64,000 bases of DNA. It comes from Cuspidothrix sp046080565 (lineage in GTDB: Bacteria > Cyanobacteriota > Cyanobacteriia > Cyanobacteriales > Nostocaceae). The DNA is taken from assembly GCA_046080565.1 (NCBI GenBank), contig JBJTUF010000092.1:1-64000 (forward strand). Direction: 5' to 3'. Position numbers and translations under genes: made by a program. A model generated the notes under the pieces. The model saw only the letters and a list, made by a program, of their open reading frames with translations. It did no database searches and was not told where the DNA came from. This document shows positions 53,234 to 62,035 of this stretch, piece after piece (positions within the stretch are counted from its first letter, which is position 1; each line of letters starts with the position of its first letter).

Positions 53234-55543
53234 ATGGAAAACACCACCCTCAAACTACGCGGTATGAGTTGTGCTGGTTGTGCCAACAGCGTAGAAAACG
53301 CTATTAATTCTGTTCCAGGTGTAATTGAATGTATCGTTAACTTTGGTGCAGAACAAGCCACAATTAAATATAACCCCAAAATTACAGATTTACCCACAAT
53401 TCAAAAAGCCGTAGAAGTTGCAGGTTATTCAGCTTATCCACTCCAAAAACAACAACTTTTGGTAGGAGAAGATGATCAAGAAAAAAGATATCGTCAACAT
53501 AAATTACGCCAATTAACCCAAAAATTCACAGTGGGAGCAATCATTAGTATTTTACTCTTAATTGGCTCTTTACCTATGATGACAGGATTAAATTTACCAT
53601 TTATTCCTGCATGGTTACATAATTCCTGGACACAATTAATCTTAACAACTCCCGTACAATTTGGTTGTGGTTATTCCTTCTACATCAACGCTGTAAAAGC
53701 CTTTAAACGCCATACAGCCACAATGGATACTCTCATCGCTTTGGGAACAAGTGCAGCCTATTTTTACTCTTTATTTGCCACCTTATTTCCTGAATTTTTC
53801 ATTAATCAAGGTATCATGGCAGATGTCTATTATGAAACATCCGCTATAGTCATTACCTTAATTTTATTAGGTAAATTATTTGAAAATCGCGCCAAAGGAC
53901 AAACATCCGATGCTATTCGTAAATTAGTTGGATTACAAGCAAAAACTGCCCGTTTAATTCGCAACAGTCAAGAAATTGATGTACCGTTAGAAGAAGTCCA
54001 AATTAATGATATTATTTTAGTTCGTCCTGGAGAAAAAATACCCGTTGATGGTGAAATTATTAGCGGTACATCAACAATTGATGAAGCCATGATTACAGGT
54101 GAAAGTATACCTGTAAGAAAACAACCAGGAGATGAAGTAATTGGTGCAACAATTAACCAAAGCGGCAGTTTTAAATTTAAAGCCACAAGAGTAGGTACAG
54201 ATACAGTATTAGCCCAAATTGTCCAATTAGTACAACAAGCACAAGGTTCTAAAGCACCAATTCAAAGATTAGCAGACCAAGTAACCGGTTGGTTTGTACC
54301 TGGAGTCATAGCAATTTCTTTACTAACTTTTATTATTCGGTTTAACGTTACAGGCAATCTTTCTTTATCACTTATTACTACAGTTGGGGTTTTAATTATT
54401 GCTTGTCCTTGTGCATTGGGTTTAGCTACACCGACATCTGTAATGGTAGGAACAGGTAAAGGTGCAGAAAATGGCATTTTAATTAAAGGTGCAGAAAGTC
54501 TAGAATTAGCTTATAAAATCCAAACCATTGTCTTAGATAAAACTGGCACTATTACTCAAGGTAAACCCACCGTCACAGATTTTATTACCGTTCATGGTAC
54601 AGCAGGAAATAATGAAATTAAATTACTAAAATTAGCTGCAACATTAGAAACTAATTCAGAACATCCATTAGCCGAAGCAGTGGTTAAATATGCCCAAAAT
54701 CAAGAAATAGATTTCACAGAAATTAAAGACTTTGAGGGAATTACCGGCAGTGGAGTACAGGGTTTAGTAGATAATCATCTCATCCAAATTGGTACAGAAA
54801 AATGGATGTCAGAATTAAACATTGACACCACAGAATTACAAAACCAAAAACAAAAGTTAGAGTATTTAGGTAAAACAGCAATATTGATAGCTGTTGATGG
54901 TACAATCCAAGGATTAATAGGTATTACTGATGCTATTAAACCCACTTCTCGACAAACTGTAAAAGCATTACAAAAAATGGGTTTAGAAGTGGTAATGTTA
55001 ACAGGAGATAATCGCCGGACTGCGGAAAGTATTGCCCGTGAAGTTGGTATTACCACGGTTTTAGCTGAAGTTAGACCAGATGAAAAAGTCAAAACAATTA
55101 AATCTTTACAAGTCGAAAATACGGAGATAAATTTATCTGTAAAATCCAAAATCAAAAATCCAAAATCTAAAATTGTAGCCATGGTGGGAGATGGAATTAA
55201 TGATGCACCAGCACTAGCACAAGCAGATGTAGGCATAGCAATTGGCACAGGAACAGATATTGCCATAGCAGCTAGTGATATTACCCTCATTTCCGGTGAT
55301 TTACAAGGCATTATTACCGCCATCCAACTCAGTCGCGCTACCATTAGGAATATCCAACAAAATCTGTTTTTTGCCTTTATTTATAACGTTGTTGGTATTC
55401 CCATTGCTGCGGGTATTCTGTTTCCTTTCTTTGGTTGGTTGCTAAACCCAATTATCGCTGGTGCAGCAATGGCTTTTAGTTCAGTTTCTGTTGTCACTAA
55501 TGCTTTAAGATTGCGTAAATTTCAAGCCAAATTTATTATTTAA
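53234..55543 (+). CDS. copA: Copper-type P1B-ATPase
   Basis: A membrane exporter for Cu(I) or related soft metals. The 769-residue protein has an N-terminal metal-binding HMA domain with GMSCAGC (10-16), eight membrane segments, TGE (about 287-289), the transmembrane CPC motif in IACPCALGLATPTSV (about 390), DKTGT (435-439) and GDGINDAP (about 652). Residues 636-647 (VKSKIKNPKSKI) lie between the nucleotide-binding domain and GDGIND and are encoded by an interspersed repeat (55141-55174) read into the gene. The next gene follows by 11 bases. The promoter is MerR-type. Confidence 0.95.
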   Translation: MENTTLKLRGMSCAGCANSVENAINSVPGVIECIVNFGAEQATIKYNPKITDLPTIQKAVEVAGYSAYPLQKQQLLVGEDDQEKRYRQHKLRQLTQKFTVGAIISILLLIGSLPMMTGLNLPFIPAWLHNSWTQLILTTPVQFGCGYSFYINAVKAFKRHTATMDTLIALGTSAAYFYSLFATLFPEFFINQGIMADVYYETSAIVITLILLGKLFENRAKGQTSDAIRKLVGLQAKTARLIRNSQEIDVPLEEVQINDIILVRPGEKIPVDGEIISGTSTIDEAMITGESIPVRKQPGDEVIGATINQSGSFKFKATRVGTDTVLAQIVQLVQQAQGSKAPIQRLADQVTGWFVPGVIAISLLTFIIRFNVTGNLSLSLITTVGVLIIACPCALGLATPTSVMVGTGKGAENGILIKGAESLELAYKIQTIVLDKTGTITQGKPTVTDFITVHGTAGNNEIKLLKLAATLETNSEHPLAEAVVKYAQNQEIDFTEIKDFEGITGSGVQGLVDNHLIQIGTEKWMSELNIDTTELQNQKQKLEYLGKTAILIAVDGTIQGLIGITDAIKPTSRQTVKALQKMGLEVVMLTGDNRRTAESIAREVGITTVLAEVRPDEKVKTIKSLQVENTEINLSVKSKIKNPKSKIVAMVGDGINDAPALAQADVGIAIGTGTDIAIAASDITLISGDLQGIITAIQLSRATIRNIQQNLFFAFIYNVVGIPIAAGILFPFFGWLLNPIIAGAAMAFSSVSVVTNALRLRKFQAKFII

Positions 55544-55554
55544 AGGAGTGAAAA

Positions 55555-55809
55555 ATGTTAAGTAAAAAGACAATTATCACCAATATTGCTATCTACGGAA
55601 TAATGTTGAGTATAGCCGCAGGTACAGCAATAGCGAACCCAAATCATGAAACGGATAAACAACAAACAGCAAAATTTTCAAATATCGAACAACCATTATT
55701 AATTAAAACAACCGTAACATTAGGAGGTTTAGGATTAATTGGTTTAGAATTATGGTGGTTTTTAATCAGTAAACCCAAATCTAAAAAAGCCGATGTTAAT
55801 ATTGAATAA
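55555..55809 (+). CDS. Small membrane protein in the copA operon
   Basis: An 84-residue protein with an N-terminal hydrophobic segment (IAIYGIMLSIAAGTAIA), a periplasmic linker and a second membrane segment (VTLGGLGLIGLELWWFLIS) before KPKSKKADVNIE. It starts 11 bases after copA with AAAGGAG upstream, so it belongs to the metal operon. I recall longer cyanobacterial proteins with this N-terminus followed by a cupredoxin domain, and if that is right this copy has lost it, but I cannot confirm it here. Metal handling is inferred. Confidence 0.7.
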   Translation: MLSKKTIITNIAIYGIMLSIAAGTAIANPNHETDKQQTAKFSNIEQPLLIKTTVTLGGLGLIGLELWWFLISKPKSKKADVNIE

Positions 55810-56002
55810 GTCGTGGGATGAAAAATGATTACAGAATAACGAACCGCAGAGGACACAGAGAAATAAGGGTTTGAGAGATATTTTGCGTAAGTTATGGTAT
55901 TTTAGCAATAATTCTTTACTTAGGCGATTATTGAGAATCAAATAAGTAAGATACTATGTTTTGTATGGGTTTATTTACCATTACTTAAAATCATTATCTA
56001 TT

Positions 56003-59000
56003 ATGTCTAGGTTGTTAATTACTCAATACCAAACAGAAGTACAAAAAATCATTCAGTTTGGTGGTTCACGCAAAGAAACATCAATTCGCTTTGCATTTCA
56101 AAATCTATTAAATGAATATTGCAAACCCCGTGATTTTCTTCTCATTCCTGAATTAGATTTTAAATTACCAAATGGTAAAGTCGTTTATCCCGATGGTACT
56201 GTTAAAGATGCTTTGCGCTTAGATTGGGGTTACTGGGAAAGCAAAGACCAATATGATAATTTAGACGAAGAAATTGAAAAGAAATTAAATAAAGGTTATC
56301 CCGATAGTAATATTTTATTTGAAGATTCCCAAACCGCCGTTTTAATTCAAGGTGGTACAGAAACTCAGCGTGTATCTATGCAAGATGCGGACGCGCTAGA
56401 TGGTATTATTAATAACTTTATTAATTTTGTCCGTCCTGAAGTGCGGGACTTTCGAGAAGCGATTGAAATTTTTAAGCAGGATATTCCCATAATATTAAAT
56501 TCTCTCAGAAACTTGATAAATAGTCAAGAGGGGAATAATAAATTATTTGAAACTGCCAGAAATAAGTTTTGGGAACTTTGTAAAAAGTCTATTAACCCGG
56601 AAATTACATTGTTAGATATTCGGGAAATGATGATTCAGCATATTTTAACGGAAGACATTTTTATTAATATTTTCAGTGAGTCGCAGTTTCATCAAGAAAA
56701 TAACGTTGCGAGGGAATTGCAAGGGGTAATTTCTACATTTTTTACAGGAAGTTTAAAGCGGAATACTTTAGGAAGTATAGAAAGATATTATGCTGTTATT
56801 AAAAGAGCTGCGGCGAATATTGTTAACCATCAAGAAAAACAGAAATTTTTAAAAGCATTATACGAGAACTTTTATAAAGCATATAATCCCAAAGCTGCGG
56901 ATAGATTAGGAATTGTGTATACTCCTAATGAAATTGTCAGGTTTATGATTGAAAGTGTGGATTTTTTAGTACATAAACATTTTGGTAAGTTGTTAGCGGA
57001 TAAAGATGTAGAAATTCTAGATCCTGCGACGGGTACGGGAACTTTTATTACTGAATTAATTGATTATTTACCTCCCCATAGTTTACAGCATAAATATAAA
57101 AATGAGATTCATTGTAATGAGGTGGCAATTTTACCTTATTATATCGCAAATTTGAATATTGAATATACTTATAAACAGAAGATGGGTGTGTATGAGGAGT
57201 TTGAAAATATTTGTTTTGTGGATACTTTAGATCATACTTTGTTTGAAGGTAAGCAAATGGATTTGTTTGCGATTACTTTGGAGAATACTGAGAGGATTAA
57301 AAGACAGAATGATAGAACTATTTCTGTGATTATTGGAAATCCTCCTTATAATGCAAAGCAGGAAAATTTTAATGATAATAATGCAAATCGAAGTTATCAA
57401 AATATAGATAAGTTAATTAAGGAAAGTTATATAAAATATAGTAAAGCGCAAAATAATATTGTAATTTATGATATGTACACTAGATTTATTAGATGGGCTT
57501 CTGATAGACTAGGTAAAAATGGGATTATTGCGTTTGTTTCTAATAGTTCTTTTATAGATTCTATTGCTTATGATGGTTTTAGAAAAGTTGTAGCTAAAGA
57601 ATTTAATGAAATTTATATTATTGACATGAAAGGTAATGCAAGAACAAGCGGAGAAAGACGAAGACAAGAAGGAGGTAATGTTTTTAGTGATGAAATTAGA
57701 GTAGGTGTAGCGGTTTATTTTTTAGTCAGAAATGAAAAAACAGAAGGTTTCAAAGTTTATTATAATGCAATTGATGATTATGCAAGTGCAGATGAAAAGA
57801 AAAGTTATTTTAGTTCTCAAAAATTTAGAGATTTAGGGTTTACTCATATTAAACCAGATAATCATGGTAATTGGATAAATCAAGCTGATAATGATTTTGA
57901 AAGTCTTTTACCTTTGGTTGATAAAGATGTGAAAGCAGGTAAAGGAGAAGAAGCTGTATTTAAGTTGTTTTCTTCAGGTTTGAAAACACAGAGAGATGAA
58001 TGGATTTATGATTTATCTGAAACTGCGTTAGAGAAAAAAATTAAATTTTTAATTCAAGTTTATCAAGCAACATTAAAAGATTCAAAATACGCAGGAAGAG
58101 ATCAAATTAAATGGGATAGAGAATTAAATAAATATTTAGATCGGAAAATTAGTAAAACGTTTGAAATAGCCAAATTATTAAAAATTTATATCGTCCTTTT
58201 TACAAACAAAAATTTTATTTTGATAGACATTTTAATGGTATGACTTATCAATGGTTTGATATTTTAAATCAAGATGATGATCAAAATAAGTATATTGTCA
58301 TACCAGGACTTTCATCACCTAAAGATTTTCATACTTTAGCTGCAACAATTATTATTGATTTAAATTGCTTACCCGCAGGTTCTCAATGTCTCCCATTATA
58401 TCGCTACGACAAAGAAGGAAACCGCATTGATAATATAACCGACTGGGGACTAAAACAAATTCAAACCCATTATCAAGATACAACAATTACCAAAATAGAC
58501 ATCTTTTATTATACCTACGCAGTATTACATAATCCCGCATACCGCACCAAATACGAACTGAATTTAAAACGCGACTTTCCCCGTTTACCATATTATGAAA
58601 ACTTTCAAAAATGGGTTAACTGGGGAAAACAACTCATGGAATTACATATTAATTATGAAACAGTCACATCTTATAAATTAACCCGTGTGGATATTCCCTT
58701 AAAAGACACCCCTTCGACCTCGCTCAGGGAACGTCAAAAAACCATCAAAGTTAAATTGAAAGCAGATAAAATAAAAGGTAGCATCATCTTAGATGATGTC
58801 ACCACATTAACAGAAGTTCCTGAAATTGCTTGGGAATATATGCTAGGAAATCGTAGTGCATTAGAATGGATATTAGATCAATATAAAGAAAAGAAACCAA
58901 AAGATCCAACCATTGCAGAAAAATTCAATACCTATCGTTTTGCAGATTATAAAGAACAGGTCATAGAATTATTAATGAAAGTTTGTACCGTGAGTCTAGA

Positions 59001-59040
59001 AACAATGAATATAATTAAAGAAATGTCAGCATCAGAATAA
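56003..59040 (+). pseudogene. Type IIG restriction-modification enzyme with a frameshift
   Basis: Two frames (56003-58243 and 58240-59040) are two parts of one enzyme of about 1012 residues. The N-terminal domain has a PD-(D/E)XK nuclease with YWESKD (E79/K81). The N6-adenine methyltransferase has motif I DPATGTGTF (340 on) and motif IV NPPY (446-449), and the C-terminal part is the target-recognition region. After FEIAKLLK the frame shifts at the A5 run 58180-58184. One extra A restores NLYRPFYKQKFYFDRHFNG in the frame of the second part. The C-terminal part also contains the repeat-derived PSTSLRERQ. I chose ATG 56003 (MSRLLITQYQ) over 55961. Active only if the frame is restored. Confidence 0.85.
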
Positions 59041-59263
59041 CCAGGATTAAAGGATGTACAGGATACAATATCAAAAATTAAACACAGATAATTTTTACAT
59101 TTTCTCTGTGTCCTCTGCGTCCTCTGCGGTTCGATAAAAAAGAATTTGTCAGAATCAGGATATCCAGGATTAAAGGATTTACAGGATGAAATTTTATAAA
59201 ACATAGAAAAATCTGATTAAGTTTGATATAATTTGAAAAAGTCATTAACTAGAGGTTTAAAAA
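59041..59263. repeat. Repeat cluster left of the RelE module, direct repeat copy 1
   Basis: This spacer contains TTCTCTGTGTCCTCTGCG and CTCTGCGGTTCGATAAAAAA followed by CAGAATCAGGATATCC (59100-59170). The block is repeated in the same orientation at 59779-59850, so the two copies flank the toxin-antitoxin pair. CCAGGATTAAAGGAT occurs twice within the spacer (59041 and 59163). Confidence 0.8.
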
Positions 59264-59509
59264 ATGACAACAATTAAACTACAAATTCCCTTGGAATCAT
59301 TAATAGAAGCGATCACATCTTTAAGTTTAGCGGAAAAACAAGAAATCTTAGAGTTTTTGCAAGCAGATTTAATAGATGAAGAAAATGATTTAATAGAAGA
59401 AAATCCGCAAATTATGAAAGAAGTTGCAGAAGCGAGAAAAGCTTATCAAAATGGTGAATATCAAACAATTCAAGAATATATAGAAAATCGTAAGCATCAA
59501 CCTTCATGA
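59264..59509 (+). CDS. Antitoxin of a RelE-type toxin-antitoxin pair
   Basis: An 81-residue acidic protein starting MTTIKLQIPLESLIEAITSL and with LSLAEKQEILEFLQADL. The C-terminal half is acidic and helical (EENDLIEENPQIMKEVAEARK), as expected for an antitoxin tail. It ends 4 bases into the toxin gene (ATGA). The DNA-binding family is not clear to me; the role is inferred from the partner. Confidence 0.82.
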   Translation: MTTIKLQIPLESLIEAITSLSLAEKQEILEFLQADLIDEENDLIEENPQIMKEVAEARKAYQNGEYQTIQEYIENRKHQPS

Positions 59510-59766
59510 CTTACCAAGTTATTATTCCTAAACCGGTTGAAAAACAACTGGAAAATTTATCACAAAATATTAACGAAAGAATCTTAGAAAAGATTTTAGC
59601 TTTAGTTGAAGATCCTCGTCCATCTGGAGTCAAGAAACTCAAAGGTTTTGAAAATGAATACAGAATTAGAGTAGGAGATTATCGAGTACGCTATGAAATT
59701 GATGATGAAAACTTAACAGTTATAGTTCTTCATTGTTCATACCGAAAAGACGTGTACAGAAAATAA
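59506..59766 (+). CDS. RelE/ParE-family toxin
   Basis: The 86-residue protein has the RelE fold: YQVIIPKPVEKQLENL at the N-terminus, KKLKGFENEYRIRVGDYRVRYEI in the middle and HCSYRKDVYRK at the C-terminus. The basic residues of the ribosome-dependent mRNase type (Arg in YRIRVGDYRVRYE, Tyr near the end) are visible. It overlaps the antitoxin by 4 bases and looks intact. Confidence 0.92.
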   Translation: MTYQVIIPKPVEKQLENLSQNINERILEKILALVEDPRPSGVKKLKGFENEYRIRVGDYRVRYEIDDENLTVIVLHCSYRKDVYRK

Positions 59767-59778
59767 ACTTTGATATAT

Positions 59779-59850
59779 TTTCTCTGTGTCCTCTGCGTCC
59801 TCTGCGGTTCGATAAAAAAAGAAATTGTCAGAATCAGGATAACCAGGATT
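59779..59850. repeat. Direct repeat copy 2, right of the RelE module
   Basis: Nearly identical to 59100-59170: CTCTGTGTCCTCTGCG, CTCTGCGGTTCGATAAAAAA and CAGAATCAGGATAACC, in the same orientation. The two copies enclose 59264-59766. Confidence 0.8.
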
Positions 59851-59908
59851 TTAGATCACTGATTTCTGAAATAAATTAGTAATTTTAGAAAAAATTAACT
59901 TTTATCAC

Positions 59909-59940
59909 TTGACTCTCCACCTAACTAGAGAGTTTATTTT
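59909..59940 (+). promoter_or_regulatory. MerR-type operator/promoter of the MerR gene
   Basis: TTGACT (59909-59914) is followed by CTCCACC... and a second half GAGAG, an ACTCTC/GAGAGT dyad (59912-59933). TATTTT at 59935-59940 gives a 20-bp spacer. It matches the copA promoter in layout and in the TTGACTCTCCA block. Confidence 0.7.
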
Positions 59941-59975
59941 AGAGTAGCAACTTAAATTTAGTGGGAAGTTAAATT

Positions 59976-60389
59976 ATGTTAACTCAAGAAAAATTAAACC
60001 TCATTGGTATGGTTGCAAAAGAAAGCGGTGTACCCATTAAAACCATTCGTTACTATGAAGAACTGGGTTTACTTAAAACAACAGGAAGAACAGAAGGAGG
60101 ATATAGAATATTTGCAACTGATGTGTTTACAAGGTTGAAATTTATTAAACGCGCTCAACATTTAGGTTTAAGTTTATCAGAAATCAAAGAATTTTTGAAT
60201 GTTCATGATCAAGGTCAGCTACCTTGTGATCATATTAAAGACAAATTGCAAGATAAGTTAACAGCCATTGATGAACAAATTCATCAATTACTCATGTTAA
60301 AACAAGATTTAGAAAGACTGCTTGAAGGTTGGGAAAATATACCCAAAACCCAAGCAGAAACAATTTGTCCTATCATCGAGAAAGTGTGA
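59976..60389 (+). CDS. MerR-family metal-responsive regulator
   Basis: The 137-residue protein has an N-terminal MerR HTH (GMVAKESGVPIKTIRYYEELGLL), RTEGGYRIF, and a dimerisation coiled coil (about 85-125). Cys residues in QLPCDHIKDKL and the C-terminal ICPII are where metal-sensing MerR proteins (CueR/ZntR type) bind metal. The upstream site mirrors the one at copA, so the regulator likely controls itself and copA. Metal identity (Cu, Zn or other) is not certain. Confidence 0.9.
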   Translation: MLTQEKLNLIGMVAKESGVPIKTIRYYEELGLLKTTGRTEGGYRIFATDVFTRLKFIKRAQHLGLSLSEIKEFLNVHDQGQLPCDHIKDKLQDKLTAIDEQIHQLLMLKQDLERLLEGWENIPKTQAETICPIIEKV

Positions 60390-60627
60390 ATAATCAGATG
60401 ATTCAATATATAAATCTTGTGGAGTGGGTTTGCCTTAGTAAGTCAGCTATAAATTGTTGTGAATTTTGGTGTAAAAGGACACAGTGGAGGTTGCAGGTTA
60501 TTCTCTCGCTTTTTGAGTTTTATTGCTCTAATATTTGCAGTAATTAATTATCTTCATCGAAACCAAGCTTTTCTCGCGTTAATCTGGTAAATATCTATTA
60601 AGATGAAAATTTTCAGGAGGTGCGGTA

Positions 60628-61893
60628 GTGAGTATCCAAAGTCTAGTTGAGCAGCCCACAATCCCTTCAGATATACCCTATAATGCCGATAGCTTCAATC
60701 ACGTCGTCATGTCCACCTATGGACGCTTTCCCATTGCTTTAGAACGGGGTGCGGGTTGTCGCGTTTGGGATACCCAAGGTAAGGAATATCTGGATTTTGT
60801 GGCGGGAATTGCCACTTGTACTTTAGGACACGCCCACCCAGTTATGGTAGAGGCTGTAACTAGACAAATTCAAAAACTGCATCATGTTTCTAATTTGTAC
60901 TATATTCCCGAACAAGGTGAATTAGCTAAATGGATTATTGATCATTCCTGTGCAGATCGGGCATTTTTCTGTAATTCTGGGGCAGAAGCTAATGAAGCGG
61001 CGATTAAATTAGCCCGCAAATATGGACACACGGTTTTAGAAATTGCTAATCCAATTATATTAACTGCCCATGCGAGTTTTCACGGACGGACTTTAGCAAC
61101 TGTTACCGCAACTGGACAAGCAAAATATCAAAAGCATTTTGATCCTTTAGTCCCTGGTTTCCATTGTGTAAATTATAACGATATTAGAGCAGTTGAAGCT
61201 GCTGTGACTGAATTAGATGAAGGTAATTATCGTGTTGCGGCGATTTTAATTGAACCATTGCAAGGAGAAGGTGGAGTTCGTCCTGGTGATATAGCCTACT
61301 TTAAACGGTTACGGGAAATTTGCGACGAAACGGGCATTTTATTAATATTTGATGAAGTGCAAGTAGGAATGGGAAGAACTGGTAAATTATGGGGTTATGA
61401 ACATTTGGGAGTAGAACCGGATATTTTCACCAGTGCAAAAGGTTTAGGCGGTGGTATTCCCATCGGTGCAATGATGAGTAAGAAGTTCTGTGATATTTTT
61501 CAACCAGGAGAACACGCGAGTACCTTTGGTGGCAATCCTTTTGTGTGTGGTGTGGCTTTAAGTGTTTGTGAGACTTTAGAAAAAGAGAATATTTTAGAGA
61601 ATGTACAGGAACAAGGGGCGCATTTGCGAGAAGGATTAAGAGCGATCGCTCTCAAATACCCTCATCATATCTCAGAAGTGCGCGGTTGGGGTTTAATCAA
61701 CGGTATGGAAATCAAAGCTGATATTCCTTTAACTGCTGCTGAAGTTGTGAAAGCTGCGATGGATGAGGGTTTATTACTGGTTCCTGCTGGTCCCAAGGTT
61801 GTCCGCTTTGTTCCCCCTCTCATTGTCACAGAAGCAGAAATCAATCAAGCATTAAAAACTGTAGACAAAGCATTAGCTAAACTCACAGTGTAA
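60628..61893 (+). CDS. argD: Acetylornithine/succinyldiaminopimelate aminotransferase
   Basis: A PLP-dependent class III aminotransferase that converts N-acetylglutamate semialdehyde to N-acetylornithine in arginine synthesis. The 421-residue product has NSGAEANEAAIKLARKYG, FHGRTLATVTATGQ, LIFDEVQVGMGRTG and the catalytic Lys in TSAKGLGGGIPIGAM. GTG 60628 follows AGGAGG (60615-60620). It could also act as a GABA- or ornithine-type aminotransferase, but length and motifs favour ArgD. A hairpin terminator follows. Confidence 0.95.
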   Translation: MSIQSLVEQPTIPSDIPYNADSFNHVVMSTYGRFPIALERGAGCRVWDTQGKEYLDFVAGIATCTLGHAHPVMVEAVTRQIQKLHHVSNLYYIPEQGELAKWIIDHSCADRAFFCNSGAEANEAAIKLARKYGHTVLEIANPIILTAHASFHGRTLATVTATGQAKYQKHFDPLVPGFHCVNYNDIRAVEAAVTELDEGNYRVAAILIEPLQGEGGVRPGDIAYFKRLREICDETGILLIFDEVQVGMGRTGKLWGYEHLGVEPDIFTSAKGLGGGIPIGAMMSKKFCDIFQPGEHASTFGGNPFVCGVALSVCETLEKENILENVQEQGAHLREGLRAIALKYPHHISEVRGWGLINGMEIKADIPLTAAEVVKAAMDEGLLLVPAGPKVVRFVPPLIVTEAEINQALKTVDKALAKLTV

Positions 61894-61905
61894 GTTGTAA
61901 TTACT

Positions 61906-61951
61906 AATTCGTAATTTTTAATTTCAGAATTATCAATTACGAATTTTTTTT
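61906..61951 (+). terminator. Rho-independent terminator of argD
   Basis: AATTCGTAATT (61906-61916) and AATTACGAATT (61935-61945) form a perfect 11-bp stem and are followed by an eight-T run (61944-61951). It lies 13 bases past the argD stop codon. Confidence 0.85.
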
Positions 61952-62035
61952 ATTTACAAATTTTATATTTGCTGAAATAGTCAAAATTAATAATTTATCA
62001 AATATCCAATTTCTCTTATACTAGAATTAAATATA

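Noticed and set aside
54775..55344. 189-codon minus-strand frame inside copA
   Set aside because: Lies fully antisense to a gene with all P-ATPase motifs; no start signal or family match.
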